Positions 5,424 through 6,355 of a stretch of DNA of 6,355 bases are shown here, in pieces. Source of the stretch: Bacilli bacterium (lineage in GTDB: Bacteria > Bacillota_I > Bacilli_A > ML615J-28 > CAG-698). The DNA is taken from assembly GCA_028693885.1 (NCBI GenBank), contig JAQUUM010000079.1:1-6355 (forward strand), given 5' to 3'. The position numbers and the translations under genes are program-made. The notes under the pieces are model-generated. The model saw only the letters and a list, made by a program, of their open reading frames with translations. It ran no database searches and was not told the DNA's origin. Within the stretch, counting starts at the first letter, position 1; each line of letters begins with the position of its first letter.

Positions 5424-6225
5424 ACTATTTAAAACAACAACAAGTATTACTCTTGTTGTTTTATTTATTTGTTTTTTAACTGCTTGTAGTAAAGATACTC
5501 TTCCAAGACCATCTAGTGATTTTTATGTTAGTGATTATGCTAATAGTTTAATGATTGAAACTAGAGCTGAAATTATTGAAGAAAGTGCTTATTTATATGA
5601 GGCTACTAAAGATATCAAAACAATTGGTGGTGCTCAAGTTGTAGTAGCAACTATATTAGTTAATGATTTAGATGAAGCAAGAGCCTATGATACTACTAGC
5701 TTATTTAGAAGCTGGAAAATCGGAAAAAACGATATGGGAGTTTTAATCACTGTGTTTTATTCTGAATACGTTGAGAATGAAATTACTTATACAGAGTTTG
5801 TAGATGTAGTCTTTGAAGCAGGTTATAGGCTAGAAGCCTATTTCGTGCCCGGAAGCATTGCAAGTTTAAGAGAAGCTACTTTTTATAATGGTGAATATAG
5901 TTATTTTACTGATGTAGCACTATTAGAGTTTTATTATACTATTCTTAATATTATCTATGTTGATGTTTACCAAATGGAAGGCTTTGAGTTTGATATGGAT
6001 TATATCTACGAACAGTTAACAGATGATTATATTCCTGATATTAATAATTCATCTTCACAGATAAGCATACTTTATTATTTATTCTCACCTTATTCTAATT
6101 TCTTAGAAAAACTATTACTAATTCTAGCTTTCTTATTTGTATTTGGCGGTGGTGGTTTATTTATTGCTAAACATAAAGGAGCAGGTGGTTCTAGTGGTGG
6201 CTTTATTATTAGACGAAGAAAATAA
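5413..6225 (+). CDS. TPM-domain (TLP18.3/Psb32/MOLO-1-like) lipoprotein
   Basis: The 270-residue protein begins with a lipoprotein signal peptide: MLLKLFK, a hydrophobic core and the lipobox L-T-A-C with Cys25. A TPM domain follows (about 37-160), shown by FYVSDYANSL (37-46), GGAQVVVATI (72-81), LFRSWKIGKNDMGVLITVFY (97-116) and FEAGYRLEAYF (134-144). The usual GYGLE signature is GYRLE here, so that loop is diverged. After a Tyr/Asp-rich region a second membrane helix (about 232-252) precedes a short Gly/Ser-rich, Arg-ending tail (GAGGSSGGFIIRRRK), a shortened version of the glycine-rich tails common in this family. Lipid anchor plus membrane helix would tether both ends, with the tail inside the cell. 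ATG 5413 lies within the end of lemA; the upstream site is weak (AGAAG), so translation is probably coupled to lemA. Function beyond envelope association is uncertain. Confidence 0.87.
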   Translation: MLLKLFKTTTSITLVVLFICFLTACSKDTLPRPSSDFYVSDYANSLMIETRAEIIEESAYLYEATKDIKTIGGAQVVVATILVNDLDEARAYDTTSLFRSWKIGKNDMGVLITVFYSEYVENEITYTEFVDVVFEAGYRLEAYFVPGSIASLREATFYNGEYSYFTDVALLEFYYTILNIIYVDVYQMEGFEFDMDYIYEQLTDDYIPDINNSSSQISILYYLFSPYSNFLEKLLLILAFLFVFGGGGLFIAKHKGAGGSSGGFIIRRRK

Positions 6226-6228
6226 ACA

Positions 6229-6264
6229 AAAAAACTGATAAGATTAATTTCTTATCAGTTTTTT
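6229..6264 (+). terminator. Strong terminator of the lemA-TPM operon
   Basis: CTGATAAG (6235-6242) and CTTATCAG (6251-6258) pair perfectly around an 8-base loop, extended by flanking A's and T's to a stem of up to 14 bp, and followed by TTTTTT (6259-6264). It begins four bases after the TAA stop. The A run on the left (6229-6234) means it could also stop a minus-strand transcript. Confidence 0.92.
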
Positions 6265-6298
6265 CTTTCCAATGCTTTTTCAAATATTAACCAATTTT

Positions 6299-6350
6299 AA
6301 AAAAGGCTTTATAATTAAAGTAAATTAAGAAACTTAGCCTTTTTCTTAAT
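6299..6350. terminator. Second hairpin region, probable bidirectional terminator
   Basis: AAAAAGGCT (6300-6308) pairs with AGCCTTTTT (6336-6344) around a 27-base loop, with runs that could serve as T tracts in either direction. A second perfect pair, ATTAAGAAA (6324-6332) with TTTCTTAAT (6342-6350), shares bases 6342-6344 with it, so the two hairpins exclude each other. It may end a minus-strand gene lying beyond the right edge. The window stops too soon to decide. Confidence 0.4.
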
Positions 6351-6355
6351 CTAAC

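Noticed and set aside
1..6355. tRNA, rRNA or insertion sequence
   Set aside because: No cloverleaf-like segment, no rRNA-like stretch of higher GC, and no transposase or terminal inverted repeats flanking genes were seen.
1..6355. Mycoplasma-type code with TGA as tryptophan
   Set aside because: Tryptophans checked in the intact genes use TGG, and all five complete genes read through without any internal TGA.

Overview
The window is strongly AT-rich and gene-dense. Its Shine-Dalgarno sites (AGAGG, AAGGAG), TTGACA/TATAAT promoters and short hairpin-plus-T terminators are typical of Firmicutes and Mollicutes-like bacteria. The tryptophan codons I checked are TGG, all intact genes end in TAA or TAG, and no TGA is read as an amino acid. 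This argues against the Mycoplasma code and fits an Acholeplasma/Izemoplasma-type lineage or a low-GC Firmicute. The lineage is an inference.

Left to right: (a) the first 68 bases hold the start of a minus-strand lipoprotein gene that runs off the left edge. (b) 163-1479 (-) is an AAA ATPase of the AAA_14/DUF4143 type. Its promoter takes its -35 box from the nearest of three tandem 33-bp repeats. (c) 1607-1643 is a terminator for the next unit. (d) 1658-3154 (-) is a two-gene defence-like unit: an OLD/RloA (AbiLi-like) ATPase, then a frameshifted, truncated remnant that looks like the start of an RloB (AbiLii-like) partner. A consensus promoter with a perfect 11-bp inverted repeat over the predicted transcript start drives this unit. 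(e) 3432-4709 (-) is a coiled-coil DUF2130-type protein with its own terminator. (f) 4863-6225 (+) is a divergent two-gene operon, lemA and a TPM-domain lipoprotein, overlapping by 11 bases and closed by a strong terminator. (g) The last 60 bases carry two overlapping inverted repeats that cannot both form.

The minus-strand part (b-e) looks like an accessory or defence-flavoured cluster: two P-loop ATPases, two proteins with nuclease-like E/D...ExK motifs and one decayed partner gene. The plus-strand part is a common cell-envelope pair. I do not see a complete, clearly new system. The main points are the decayed RloB-like partner beside an intact ATPase, the operator-like palindrome, and the promoter built into tandem repeats.
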